NCBI GenBank assembly: GCA_007922225.1
Contig: ML680086.1
Coordinates: 8,187,472 to 8,251,471 of the forward strand
Reading direction: 5' to 3'
DNA from: Emydura subglobosa
Taxonomy: Eukaryota > Chordata > Testudines > Chelidae
Length of the DNA stretch: 64,000 nucleotides
Made by a program: the position numbers and the translations under genes. The stretch's first letter is position 1. Every line of letters starts with the position of its first letter. Of the stretch, positions 1-11,400 are shown one piece after another. The notes beneath the pieces were generated by a model, which was not told the origin of the DNA, did no database searches, and saw only the letters and a list, made by a program, of their open reading frames with translations.

Positions 1-1365
1 GGCATGACTTTCCCTTGGTGAATCCGTGTTGATTGTTCCTCATCACCTTCCTCTCTTCCAAGTGCCTTAAAATGGATTCCTTAAGGACCTGCTCCATGAT
101 TTTTCCAGGGATTGAAGTGAGGCTGACCGGTGTGTAGTTCCCTGGATCCTCTTTCCTCCCTTTTTTGAAGATGGGCACTATATTTGCTTTTTTCCAGTCC
201 TCAGGGACCTCCCCTTGTTGCCACGAGCTTTCAAAGATAATAACCAATGGCTCTGAAATTACCTCAGCCAACTCCCTCAGCACCCTCGGGTGCATTGCAT
301 CCAGACCCATGGACTTGTGTATGTCCAATCCTTTTAAATAGTCTTGGACCTGTTCCGTCAGCACTGCGGGATGTTCGCCTCCTTCCCATTCTGTGCCACC
401 CAGTACAGTAGTCTGGGAGCTGATCTTGTCTGTGAAGACAGAGGCAAAAAAGGCATTGAGTACCTCAGCTTTCTCCACATCCTCTGTCACTAGGTTGCCT
501 CCCTCATTCTCTAAGGGGCCCACACTTTCCCTAATCTTCCTCTTGTTGGCAACATACCTGTAGAAACCCTTATTGTTCCCCTTCACGTCCCTTACTAGCT
601 GCAACTCCAATTGCGCTTTGGCCTTCCTGATTTCATTCCTGCATGTTCGAGCAATATTTTTATAATCCTCCCTAGTCATCTGACCAAGCTTCCACTTCTA
701 GTAAGCTTCTTTTTCGTGTTTATGTTCGCCAATGACTTCTTTGTTAAGCCAAGCTGGACGCCTACCATATTTGCTATTCTTTCTGCACATCGGGATGGTT
801 TGCTCCTGTGCACTCAATAAGGTTTCTTTAAAATACAGCCAGCTCTCTTGGATTCCTTTCCCCCTCATATTAGCCTCCCAGGGAATCCTGCCCATTTAGA
901 CTTCTAGCATATGTAAATAAGCACTTTTTAAAATTGTCACGTTTAGCTGTCTTCCATTATGTGATGTAATTGAATGGGACTCTTTTTCATTTGACTTTCT
1001 TATCAGATCCTACCCGTATTTTATCATTTTCCATTCTCTCCTCCTTACTAGGATATAGAGAATCTTCATCAATAGATCCTTCCCTAAAGGTTCTCTGTCT
1101 GAACTCTCTGCATCTGTCAGTTTTCCCCCCAGCCCTTACTTTAAAAACTGCTCTACGACCTTTTTAATTTTAGGTGCCAGTAGTCTGGTTCCATTTTGCC
1201 TTAGGTGGAGCCCATCCTTCCTGTGTAGGCTCCCCCTTCCGCAAAAGATTGCCCAGTTCCTAATAAATCTAACCCCCTCCTCCCTACACCAGCGTCTCAT
1301 CCATGCACTGAGACCCTGCAGCTCTACACCTAGTACTGCAGGCTCGGGTCTAGGGCACAGTCTCT
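1..1365 (-). mobile_element. CR1 LINE, antisense, ORF2 part, cut by window edge
   Basis: Read on the minus strand, 1-690 translates with few breaks into the CR1 ORF2 linker and the start of the reverse transcriptase. Visible pieces are [14 protein letters not shown] and [14 protein letters not shown] (near 120-190) and HGFTKGKS at the left edge. A further piece at 698-895 (RRPAWLNKEV) is separated by one in-frame stop near 695. The catalytic FADD motif would lie beyond the left edge. From about 900 to 1365 the sequence matches my memory of the 5' part of a turtle CR1, but the expected endonuclease segment is missing at about 895-905. It is not a host gene and cannot be active because of the stop and the deletion. 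The right boundary is approximate. Confidence 0.85.
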
Positions 1366-2009
1366 CTGAAGGGGAGAATGGCTGGTGGATTCAGAATTTC
1401 AGATCCCTGGCCCCACTGCTCCCCCATGCTTCTTCCTAAGAACACCCCCTTTCTGCTAGAATGCAGAGACACAGAGCACAGTTCTGTGGTGCAGACCCCT
1501 ATTTCTACATGTGTATGACATTGGGTCCATGGTCCCTCTGTGAAAGGAAGGTCAGGATCTGATCTTTAACCTCCCCCGGGATTAATTTGATGAAGATATA
1601 TTTTCCTTCTACCATGGGAACGGATGCTTGGACTCATGGGTCCCGTTTTCAGCCCTTCCACAGATGTACTACATGACCTTGGCCAACTCACTTGTTGTTA
1701 ATACAACCTGGCTAGGGAACAAATTTTTATCATACCGTTTTCCACTCCATGGGGGAGGGAAAGGTCAAAAGAGCAACCCTGCTCAGTTAGCCAGAGAAGA
1801 TGTTTCTGCTTGTGATCAAAAGTCTTAACTTCAGAAGCATCACTGCAGGATCTCTGTGCGGCACCTCTCTGCAGGGTTATTAATAAGAAATAATTGTTCT
1901 AGGTGTTGAAAGTAAATATCCTTTCCTTTCCATGGCAAAAGCCCTTATCCAAGAATCATTTCATCCACTTTTCCTATTAATTGATAATACTAAATGTTTT
2001 GCTGCTGCT
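1366..2009. other. No recognised feature
   Basis: Ordinary mixed-composition DNA; no repeat, exon or RNA gene recognised. Confidence 0.4.
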
Positions 2010-2655
2010 TTGCATTCATAGATCTCAAATCACTGTACAAAGGATGGTAAATAGTGTGACCAGGGCTGGTCAAAAAACTCACATCAAAAGAGTTTTGATG
2101 GAAAATTGGTTTTTGAATAAACATAACTCTTGTTAAAAGTGTGTCTGCTTTCCCTGGAAAAAAATATTTATTGACAAAAAATTGGCTGAACACTGAAATA
2201 TTTTGCCCCAAAATGAAAATATTTTATTCTAAAAAGCCACTGCAATACCTCCGGCAAGTGGTAGTTCCTCACATTCCTCTGAATCAGGATTCACCGCTTG
2301 ACTACATCTCCCATGATTCATTGTGGCCATGTGCCTATTGTGGTTCTGGGAAAATGATGCCGTGGCTATGTGTCTGCCATAATTCATAGCCCTATGGGAG
2401 ATGTATCCAATCAGGGAGTTCCACCTATAAAGGCAGCATTTCAGAATAAAAACATTTTTACTTTCAATGGAATATTTTCTTTGCTGAAAATATGACATCC
2501 CCCAGTTTTTGGCCAGCTCTAATTGTGATCCCATTCTACAGGTGGAGAAATGTGGCTCAGAGAACATGTGATTTGTCCAAGATCATAGGCCAAGACAGAG
2601 CTGGAAATAGTGCCTAGGTCTTCTAATTCACAGCTTGATGATCTACTCTCTGAAT
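2010..2655 (+). repeat. MIR/L3-type SINE remnant split by a DNA element
   Basis: The left part (2010-2060) reads like the MIR-type 'CATAGATCTCAAA..CACT' segment. The right part (2522-2655) continues with 'ACAGGTGGAGAAATG', then a 'TTGTCCAAGATCATA' stretch, the usual MIR order. The two parts join if the 2061-2521 element is removed. Family assignment is from memory of the consensus. Confidence 0.6.
2061..2521. mobile_element. Non-autonomous hAT-like element
   Basis: The left end reads CAGGGCTGGTCAAAAA and the right end is TTTTTGGCCAGCTCTA, an imperfect terminal inverted repeat. Flanks AGTGTGAC (2053-2060) and ATTGTGAT (2522-2529) match at 6 of 8 positions, as expected for an aged 8-bp hAT duplication. 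It sits inside a MIR-like repeat. No transposase coding capacity is visible. Related copies appear at 51858-52065 and probably at 21135, 43800 and 48245. Confidence 0.65.
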
Positions 2656-3306
2656 AACACTCTCATTGATAGCTGATGGTATATGAGACAAAAACAGACA
2701 CTTCCCTTCTCAAGAAGAGTATACTAGTGAATGACCCTATGTTGCTGACCTGGCCCCATTGGTAGAAAGTACTATTCTCCCAACAGGAGTGCTACTGGGC
2801 AAGCATTGTGCTAAATACTAAGTGTTTGCATGATCAAGCACTAAAAGACCAACAAAGAAGAGAGAACAAACTGGGAAAACCCAAGAAGGGGGAGAACTCT
2901 ATCTTGAACGTTAATTATCTATTCACTCCTTGCAGGTATTTCAGAAATGCTCCGGTATGCCCAGTGATGGCCGAAAGCAGTGCCATAACCCTGCTGTAAG
3001 CAGTAGCATCAGGGAATGGTACTGCAAACCGTAAGTGGAACCCTACTGTCAAGATTTCACAGAGGAGCTTCACTCCGAGGTATGGTTCACTGTGCCTAGA
3101 ACTGTGATAGGCACGTTGCAGTGCACTAAAACACTTCCAGACTTTGATAATGAACCTAACACCGTTACTCAAATGAGAAATTCTCCTTCACACAGACAGT
3201 CCCAGAGACTTCAAGGGGACTCCACATATGTATCAAGGTTACTCTGAGTTATGTTTTATTATACAACACCTTGGTGACTGTGGCATTTCACAAACAAAAG
3301 AGAGGG
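2656..3306. other. Unassigned DNA with one weak exon-like segment
   Basis: No repeat recognised. A segment at 2936-3030 is bounded by an AG acceptor after a pyrimidine-rich stretch and by a GTAAGT donor, and is open in one frame. This is too weak to call as a gene and is treated as a finding. Confidence 0.35.
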
Positions 3307-3375
3307 GATGAAAATCCTGACCCTGTTGAAATCAGTGGCAACACTCATTTAATTCACTGGGCCAGGTTTTCACGC
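3307..3375. repeat. Short palindromic ancient repeat
   Basis: The ends GATGAAAATCCTGACCC and TGGGCCAGGTTTTCACGC are imperfect inverted repeats around a short spacer. The design is the same as the better preserved copy at 5966-6035, so the two probably belong to one old MITE-like family. Confidence 0.4.
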
Positions 3376-3519
3376 AGGGTTCCTATCTAACTAAGGATTC
3401 TCTATAGCATCCATCACTGTACTATACTAGCCCAAAGAAACTACCATCTGATGGACTAATTCTGCATCTAAAAAAAAGTTAATAATCCTTTTCACTTAAA
3501 GAGGGGTTGGGCCCTGAGT

Positions 3520-3690
3520 TGCATAATTAACCTGTGGAACACTCTACCACAGGATATTACTAAAGACAAGAGACTAACAGGGATTATTAAAAGGTTATTC
3601 ATTTATATGAATAAAAACATGTATGTAGGCTTGGAAGGATTAGGTAAATGTCAATTTCACCATAGGCACAAACCAATGGAAAATATTTCC
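3520..3690 (+). mobile_element. Degraded CR1-like fragment
   Basis: The stretch containing 'AACCTGTGGAACACTCT' and 'CCACAGGATATTACTAA' resembles the C-terminal ORF2 end of CR1, which encodes the conserved phrase around NLWNSLP. It is heavily mutated and truncated at both ends. The part after about 3620 may belong to another repeat. Confidence 0.45.
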
Positions 3691-4085
3691 ATCCATAATG
3701 ATTGAAATTTACAGGTAGGCAAAGTAAGACAAATTATGCTTGAGAATTTATTAGCATTTGATTTAAGGCTATTGACTGTATATTTTGCCATGCAATGTTT
3801 GCCATTTGCATTTTTAACTATTACAATGCTTTAACTTGTTGAATCTCAACATCTTCTGTGATTAAATAATTGTCTGACCTCTATAACTTCCCAGAACACT
3901 GAAGATTTAAATTTATGAAAATAACAAGCTTAAAAATAAACACACATTATTCATCAAAATTTATAACAAATATAAAAGGCAAATCCTGCCATGCCTCTGT
4001 GTCCTATTACTGTACATAAGGGAATTTTAAACATAAAAAAAGAGAGATTAACCCTCATTTTCAATTGTGCTTTATCATACTACTC
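3691..4085. other. AT-rich DNA, nothing recognised
   Basis: AT-rich single-copy-looking sequence without recognisable repeats, exons or RNA genes. Confidence 0.4.
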
Positions 4086-4187
4086 CCATCTCCTGCAACA
4101 TTTGGTGAGGGCCTATATTGGAGACCAGGTACTGGGCTAGGTGGACCCAAGTCTGATCCAATCTGGCAATTGCTATTTTCCTAAATT
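4086..4187 (+). mobile_element. CR1 3' end fragment, old
   Basis: 'GGTACTGGGCTAGGTGGACC' followed by 'TCTGATCCAATCTGGCAATT' is the familiar sense-strand CR1 3' terminus, seen less diverged at 35100-35159 and 40915-40970. Only about 100 bp remain. Confidence 0.55.
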
Positions 4188-4779
4188 ACTTGGGTGAGTA
4201 AAATTTACACCCCTGGGCCACTTACATTCTCTTCCCTGTGATCTTGATCCTGCAAACCTACACTCATTTCAATAGTCCTTGCTCACACAAGAAGTCCCAT
4301 CCATTTCAGTGGAGCTACTAGCATGAGGAAGGACTGCTCAGGGGCATGAGGGATCAAAAGGAGATCAAGGCCTGTAGCCAGCAGTGCAAGTCGCACGTTG
4401 AGACTGATGTTCCTTTCTCTGCCATAGGCATTCCCCTCACCCTCTCCCATCCCATGCTGCTTGGGCTGAGCCCTGCATCTTCCCTGCAGCAGGCATACCC
4501 TGCTGGGTGCCCCCCAACATCCCTGCCTGCCAATCACCCCTCTCCTCTGATGAGCAAGCCAATGACTTCTTGCAAGACTCCAGCCACGATCCCCAGAGCA
4601 CGTGCATGGCAATCCAGCAGGAAATTACACTGTGATTACATTGCTAATTTAAGGGGATCACTACCACACAATCAAGCAGAGATTAGAACTAAGCATTAGC
4701 TCAGCTGTCAGCCCCCCTCTGCTCTGGGCTGAACTCCCTCAGTCCCTCCCTCTCCCAACGTGCGGCCCTATCATCTAGG
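4188..4779. other. No clear feature; possible ancient repeat
   Basis: 4240-4330 contains 'GATCCTGCAAACC' and 'CCATTTCAGTGGAGCTAC', phrases that recur in old amniote repeats with a 'TTCAATGGGA' core. Otherwise nothing is recognised. GC content rises toward the CpG-rich block that follows. Confidence 0.35.
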
Positions 4780-5223
4780 AGCTGGCCTTTTCCATCAGCA
4801 GTCTGGGGGGGAGACGCTTCCCCATCCCCGCGGCTAGACGCGCACGCAGCTCAGAGCCTGCCGGGGGAAAGCAGTGTGACGACCCCCCCGCTCGCTCCCA
4901 ACCAGTCACCCGCAGGCTGCTTTGCAGCGTTTCTGCAGGGCAGCTGAGAGGTGGCTGGGGGGCTCTTTCCTCCCCCTGCCTGGCTCCGCCAATGGTACGC
5001 GCAGCTAGGCGGGCTCTCAGCTGCTGGACCGAGTTCTCCGCTCGCCTTGCTGAGCTGCCAGAGCGTTCGCAGCTCCCTAGAGTTGAGGACAGGCTCTGGC
5101 TGGAGGGGCAGCGGTAGCTGCTGCTTTTCTGTGTGTTTGCGGGCTCGTCTCACTCTTTCCTCCTCCCCTTTCTCACTCACTCCTTCTTCTTTGACATTTT
5201 TACCTCTGACATTTTCTTGCTTG
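4780..5223 (+). promoter_or_regulatory. CpG-rich island ending at a splice donor: candidate non-coding first exon
   Basis: About two dozen CpG dinucleotides fall within roughly 350 bp (4810-5150), including CCGCGG and ACGCGCACGC. CpG is otherwise sparse across the window. The + strand continues through a pyrimidine-rich stretch to TTG|GTGAGTA, a consensus 5' splice donor with GT at 5224-5225, and the sequence then becomes T-rich like an intron start. No convincing ATG-initiated reading frame exists before the donor, so any exon here would be 5' untranslated. No TATA box was seen. The gene is unknown. The same block also yields purine- or pyrimidine-biased open frames on both strands, which I consider artefacts of composition. 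An isolated CpG island with another regulatory role is possible. Confidence 0.4.
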
Positions 5224-5965
5224 GTGAGTATTTTTTTTCTTCTTCTTTCTTCTTCGGCTGCTTCCTCCCCCTCCCCTTCCCCGGATTCTTTTTCTTTTAT
5301 TAAACTGATTTTTTTAAAAGTCTTTTCAATAAAAGATGGATAGGATTTTTTTTTAAAGCAGACCCTTTCCATCTCTTTTTCTGCCACTTGCAATGTGAGG
5401 TTTAGCAACTAAACTTGCTTTTTGGCGCCCCCACTAATTTTCCCTTCCTCTGATCCCTCTTCTTTTTCTTTTTAAAAACTAAATAAGCTCCGTCTCTTAA
5501 AAAAAAATCTTTATTTCTGGAGTGTATTTTTTTTAAGCATTGCTCTGTTTTCAGAGGCATTTGTCCTCGTTCTTGTTGCAGGTACAAATGTTTGAATGCT
5601 GTGTGTAGTGTCTTTTCTTTCTCTTAACTTCTTAAAAATTTTTGTCCCCTGTTTCTTTTTTCTTTCTTGAACATTACAGCCTGGGGTCCTTGTGTCTTGC
5701 AAAAACAGAATCTTCTGGGGAGATTTAAAAAAAATAGTATATGGATGTGTTGATTGACATGAGAATCCCCTTCCTCCTCCCCCCCCCCCCCTTTTTTTTT
5801 AAAACTGTTATTGGGAAGTGATTTTCTTGGGAGTTTTGAGCTGACTCAATGTTTTTCACCTGTCTTGTAATGCGGGGAGAACAGGAAGGGGGAAAGAGGT
5901 CACAGGCATGCATCAACAGCTGTAGGCTGGAGGAAGAGAAACTTTCATGTTTCAAAAACTACCCG
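5224..5965. other. T-rich, intron-like stretch with homopolymers
   Basis: Many T and A runs (for example near 5230, 5345, 5500, 5527) and a C11/T9 run at about 5779-5800. Composition fits DNA just downstream of a 5' splice site, but no other signal is recognised. Confidence 0.4.
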
Positions 5966-6035
5966 GGTGAAATCCTGGCCCCACTGAAGTGAACCGCAAA
6001 GCATCCACTGACTTGAATGGGGCCAGGATTTCACC
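5966..6035. repeat. Near-perfect palindromic MITE-like repeat
   Basis: GTGAAATCCTGGCCCCA (5967-5983) and its exact reverse complement (6018-6034) flank a 34-bp spacer; one further base pair extends the stem to 5966/6035. 'CTGAAGT' and 'ACTTGAA' continue weaker pairing inside. A diverged relative lies at 3307-3375. Confidence 0.65.
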
Positions 6036-8462
6036 TGCAGAATGTGGGATAAAACCTTTTCTACCTTAGTCCACTATGAGGGAAACAATAAACAAGTTCT
6101 GGTTGGATGACATACCATTCCCTGTCTCTCAGCGCTGTACTGATGGAAGTATGTTGACCAGGTGTGTCTTGTGTTTTTTGTCATGTATCTTTGATGCTGG
6201 ATTTGCTGGTTATGTGCTATGTTCAAAAGAACATTTCTATCAGTTACTGCAATTGGGTTCTGTTGGGAAAAGTAGTGAAATGATAATAGGTTATCTTATT
6301 GCTCTTGTAAAATTTAAGCCCTGTGCTCTGTTTGGCTAATATTGCTATTGTGTCTGTTGGAACTTATTTAAGATGCTTTGTGCTGACCGAATAGACTGTG
6401 AATGCGCTAATCAAATCCGATGTCAGTTTGAACCACACCTGAACAAAAGTACTTTCTTTGGAGCAAATGGGATCTTGAAATAAATCTTTTGCCTGTTAAA
6501 ACACTTTTTTTTAAAAAAAAGAGGTAGTTTTCTAACATACAATAGTTGAAGCTGACAGGTTGCAACTGTTTTAACTGTATTGGCAATTTCAATGGCCATT
6601 TGAGACTATAAACAAAATCCGCTTCATATAAAATTGTGCTCTCAAAGGCTTGGCTATCTGTGTTGGATTTAGTTTATTGTTTAAGAGTAAACCAGATTAG
6701 AGAGCAGCTCAGCATATTCATAAAGATAATCCCTGGTCTAATCTGTTCCACTACTGACAACCTTCTATAAACTAAGAAACAGAATTATCTGTGTGAACAT
6801 GAATATTCCTCACATGTCTTTGTTTCCCTTTGCAGTAAAGGGAGAACAGTAGATGGTTTAAGTTTACTTCTCAGGTTGCACAGAGCTTCAGACTCTGAGG
6901 CTTTCCCACATCCCTGCAAACTCTCCATGTTCTGTAGCTCTCCTCTTTGAATGTTAATGGAGATTAAAGGGATGGGGGGTCTTTAAGACTGCATTTAACA
7001 GCTCCTGAGGCATGGTGCATCCTCTTTCATATTAAAGAGGTTATCAGTGACTTGCCTTTTGTGAGTAGGTGCCATAATCAATAGCCTATGTCAATTGCTC
7101 CTGAAGTGTGGGAGCTGATGTAGACATCTGCATGATAGTGGTATGGTCTCATGAATGGCAAAGACCAGTGCAAGGGCTCACTGATGCCTTTGCTAAGGAG
7201 TCAGATCCATTAAATCTAGCTCATCTTTCTCTGCCTTACATTACAGCTAGGGTGATCCATCTTAGATAGGCAATTTGGTGGTTTAGGGTCTATTGCAAAT
7301 GCCCCTCACTTCCCTGTTCTAATGGGAAATACTGGTTCTCCTCTCCAAATGCTTCAGCTGTCACTTCTGGTGGGGGGGGGGGGGAGATTCAGGTGGGTTT
7401 TGTATCATTTCATTTTACTGTTTCTTTTGATATGGTTGTCATTTTATTTGGGAAAAAGTTTCAAGTCATAGTAAAGAAAGCAGATGTGGGAGGAGCTTCT
7501 GAGCAATGTACAATTTCTTGCATCTTTTTTTAACTGACATTTCTCTTCCTTCCCCACTCCAGCCCCCAACCCCTCTGACATGTCTGAGGTGAGGAAGCTT
7601 AAATACATGTATTGTGACTAAAATCTAGATGCTGTTGCACCAAAGAACTGTAAAAAGAAAAAAAAAGAAGGGAAAAAAAAAAAAAGCTCTTTTAGAATCT
7701 CTTACAAGATTTGGTGTAAGATCCAGTGACCACTTGTCACAGATTAATGCTCTTACTCCTAGAAGTTTTTAACTTTTTTAAAAAAGCAGCAGAATTGGTT
7801 TTGTTTGAACCTCAGACCTTTCTTCATGAAGTGCATATATTAAGTGCTATGCCAAAGAAAGATTGCCTGCATGTTGGCTCTGACTGTCAAGATAATATTG
7901 TCAATGGATTTTAAGGGGATGGCAAAGCAAAAAAGCTTTGTCCCTTAAGAACCACTTCCTTTAGAAAAAGCAGCTAATAGGCAGTGATTTTGGAAGATAT
8001 TTTACTTACAGATTGTAAGGGGAGGATTAAAACTCACAACAGAGACTGGCTTGTGTGAAATAAGACTCAGTCCCTCCAAAAATAAAAGTTGAAAATATTC
8101 TCAGCAACAAGAGACCCTTTAGCTACCAAGGTACCAAATTATTAAATAAAAGCCACAGAACTTTCTTTGATTTATGTTCTGTATTGATGGCTGTATTAGG
8201 AATTTTCAGGGCCTAGAAGTAAATTTTATATCTAGTCAAAGGAAATGGCCTCTGGATGTAAAATCTCAGCAGCTCCTCGATACACTAAAGCTACTGTAGA
8301 ATTTTCCAAAATGTTAGTTATGCATATCAGATATGGCTGAGCTTCAGTTGAAGCAATCCAAATTTCTTCCTTTATCCCATTGAATCATTCCCTTATGTGT
8401 TACTCTGCACAAGATTGCATTCTCTTATTTGGAGAAACAAAAGGAACGTAATTCAGAATTTA

Positions 8463-8464
<2 letters not shown>
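6036..8464. other. Single-copy-looking DNA
   Basis: No gene or transposon recognised. Local low-complexity includes a G-run at about 7372-7384 and an A-rich tract at about 7656-7686. Confidence 0.4.

Positions 8465-8494
<30 letters not shown>
8465..8494. repeat. (GT)15 microsatellite
   Basis: Thirty uninterrupted bases of alternating G and T. Confidence 0.95.
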
Positions 8495-8495
<1 letters not shown>

Positions 8496-11400
8496 CAGGT
8501 TTCAGTTGCATTGAAAGCTAGACTTAAGACACTTTGATTTGAAACTAGGAAGTAGTAGTGATGGAAAGACTGAATATATCATGCAAGTCATACAGGCTGG
8601 GTGGGGGGGACTGAAACAATGATTTCAACAGAGCTAACTTCAGGATAAAATGTCTCGGCAAATGGTTTATAAATTTATAAAACCTACTGGGGGAGAGGGG
8701 GAGGAAATGTTTCAGGCACATAACAAGCTATTTTCTTATAACTATAAAGCTATAATGAGGTGGTTAAAATATAATCCTAAATCTACACTTTTCATACCTA
8801 TATTCATAGCAGAGGGTTAATTGGTAGAATTCATGCTGATCTGGATAATCTGAATCAAGCTGAATAGTAAAGAGAAGCTCTTAGGAGAATCTGAAAGCCA
8901 ATGGGCATTTTTCAGACCTGAGCTATGTCACTTTTTTTAGGATGCCTGAAGCCATTGCATTTTAAGAAGACAAAGCTTTTGTTTTCAAGCTGGCCTAGAA
9001 AAATGCCAGGGATGAATCCAAAGCCAAGGTTTTCAGAAATTGTCATGTGTGATTAAGTTGATTTTGCTGTTGCACAAGAATGCAGCACTGTTCCTTGGCA
9101 TAGTTTGAGCTGTATGATTTCTCCTTTCCCCCCCACAGTACCAGTTTATTTTATTTGTAATGTACTTGTTCTAATGAATTCAGGTGAGTGAGAATATCTA
9201 GTTTCTCTGACTCAGAAGTGTATATTAAATTAGGTCAAATTTCTCCTAGCTGCATCTCTGATGTAAACGTAATTATACATACTTCCCAAAAGATGGGAAT
9301 AAGGTGACACAAGTGCAGAGACTAATTTAAGAACATCTTTTTGGCATTCTACAGACTTAACACATGAGTGTAAGATATGGTAGGATCGGAAATTGATATC
9401 TTCAAGCAAAGGACTGTAACATGAAGTGGGACAAGGGAGGACTGTTTACTTTACACATTCTAGGTAATCCTCCATTCCTCTACAAATGATAAACATTCAT
9501 GCCAATTGCAGAGAGACCTTTAGCTTTATTATAAATTCACTAATCTTCTATCTTCATCTGCTCCATGCTGCCTAAACCAGTCGTCATTAGTATCCTGTTT
9601 CTGCTAGTATGTGGGCATGATCCAGAGGCCACTGAAGTGAATGGGAGTCTTTCTAATGACTTCCATTGGCCTTGGGTCAGGCCCTGGGGTTGGTAAATAG
9701 ACTATGTAGATGCAGATTGTAAAGCTGAAGCTGAGCTCTGTAGGATCTTAATGATGGATGAGAGAAATTATCTGTGTTTTTAATAAGTCAAGTACTAGGA
9801 GCATCAGAGAGAACTGTTTCAATTTTAATAATGAGGAGAAAACTGGGGACAGGTTGCTGCTTCAAAGAGCCCAACAGTTTGTTCTCTAGATTAATGCTAT
9901 CACAACTTCTGTAATATTGCTAAAAGGGCATAAATACAACCCTCCAAAGCCACCTCATTAGTAAAATTATGAAAGAGGTTATTGTGTTGCAGAGGTCAAG
10001 TTTTAAAATCATTCTCCAAGGCTGCTTCTCTTCCTGAACTCTGCATGTATATTTTTTCACTATAAACAGTCTGCTTGAACTGAGAGAGGACGTGTGACAG
10101 CCTGTTCTGGGCTGCATGAGTCAAATTAGAACCAAGCAAGACTTGCACAGAGTAGGCTGAGCCTAAAACTTTGCCACACAGACTCAAAATGACAATCATC
10201 TTCATTACTGATCTTATCAGGACACTTGTGTCTTTCAGTCCAGAATCTTTGTGTTGGAAGTGTCTGTCTGCAATAGGGATCAAATGAGTTTCTACAGCTG
10301 CTATTTCCACTCAAAAGAGCTGGTCTCTTCCTTTTCTTGAAAAGCACAGGCCAGAACCACGTTTAAGCTGCTCTTTGTAAGAGTCAGAAACTGGATGATG
10401 GCCTAAAAAGGAGATGACTATATCTCTTCTACCCCACAAGGGAGAATTGCTAAAGCATGTTGGATTCAGTTGTGCCAGAGACATTGCACAAGTTTCCTTT
10501 TCTTTAAAAAGAAATCTGTTTCTAAACCAGAATGAAGTGAATGGCAATTGGTTTGTTAGAGAACAGGAGCAAGCTAAATGGCATGGGGACCTATGGCTGT
10601 ATCTCCATGCCTATTACAAATAGTCTTGTATTGAAATCTGCAGCATCAACTCAGCATGCACTGGTACCATTGGAGATGGGAAACTGACCATAGTGCTGCT
10701 TCATCACTCAGATACTTTCCCCAGCAGACAGTGTGATAGAGAGCCCCAGCTACGGTAAGGATAACAGTGTGTATGTTTCTGATCACTGTTACGGGCATCT
10801 ATAAGAAGGATAAATAAACAGGGGTGAGGGTACTTGTGAATTCAGCTCCAGCCTCTCCACTATCAAAACACTAGCTATGCCTAGACTTTCCACTTTTCCA
10901 CTTTTTATATTAAGGCAAGACCCATCAAATCCTCCCAAGTGGAGTCCTACTTTTCAGTAAAATAATTAAGCATGGATGTGAGGGTGAACAGGGAAATCTC
11001 CTGCAGAAGAGTAGAGTTCAGCATCTATAGATGCAATGGTGATGAAGCCAGACATATACAGTCAGAATTTGGGGTTTTTTTTTCCTTTTTTAAAAAAAAA
11101 AAAGAAGTTGATTACATAACCAAATTCTTGGAGCCAGGCCCATGTCTTCTAGCATGGGGGAGTGTGGGCAGAAGCTGTTACTAATGTCCAGCACCCTGGT
11201 ATTTAGATGCCCTGGTACATGGATGCTTTACAAGACTTTAGATGAGACATTAATGATCTAACTAAGAGAAGCCCAAATCCTGCTGACTTCAGGTTTGCTA
11301 GCCATTTTGGAAAGCAGGATTTGGAAGGGTTTGGACAGAAAAGTTCATCTACATCTCCTTCTAGTTCTGTGCTCAGTTATATTTCCCCAGGGAAGAAATT

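Noticed and set aside
4851..5408. 185-residue open frame on the minus strand over the CpG-rich block
   Set aside because: Purine-biased composition gives a Lys/Glu-rich, then Pro/Ser-rich translation with no domain. The + strand splice donor and pyrimidine tract explain the block better.
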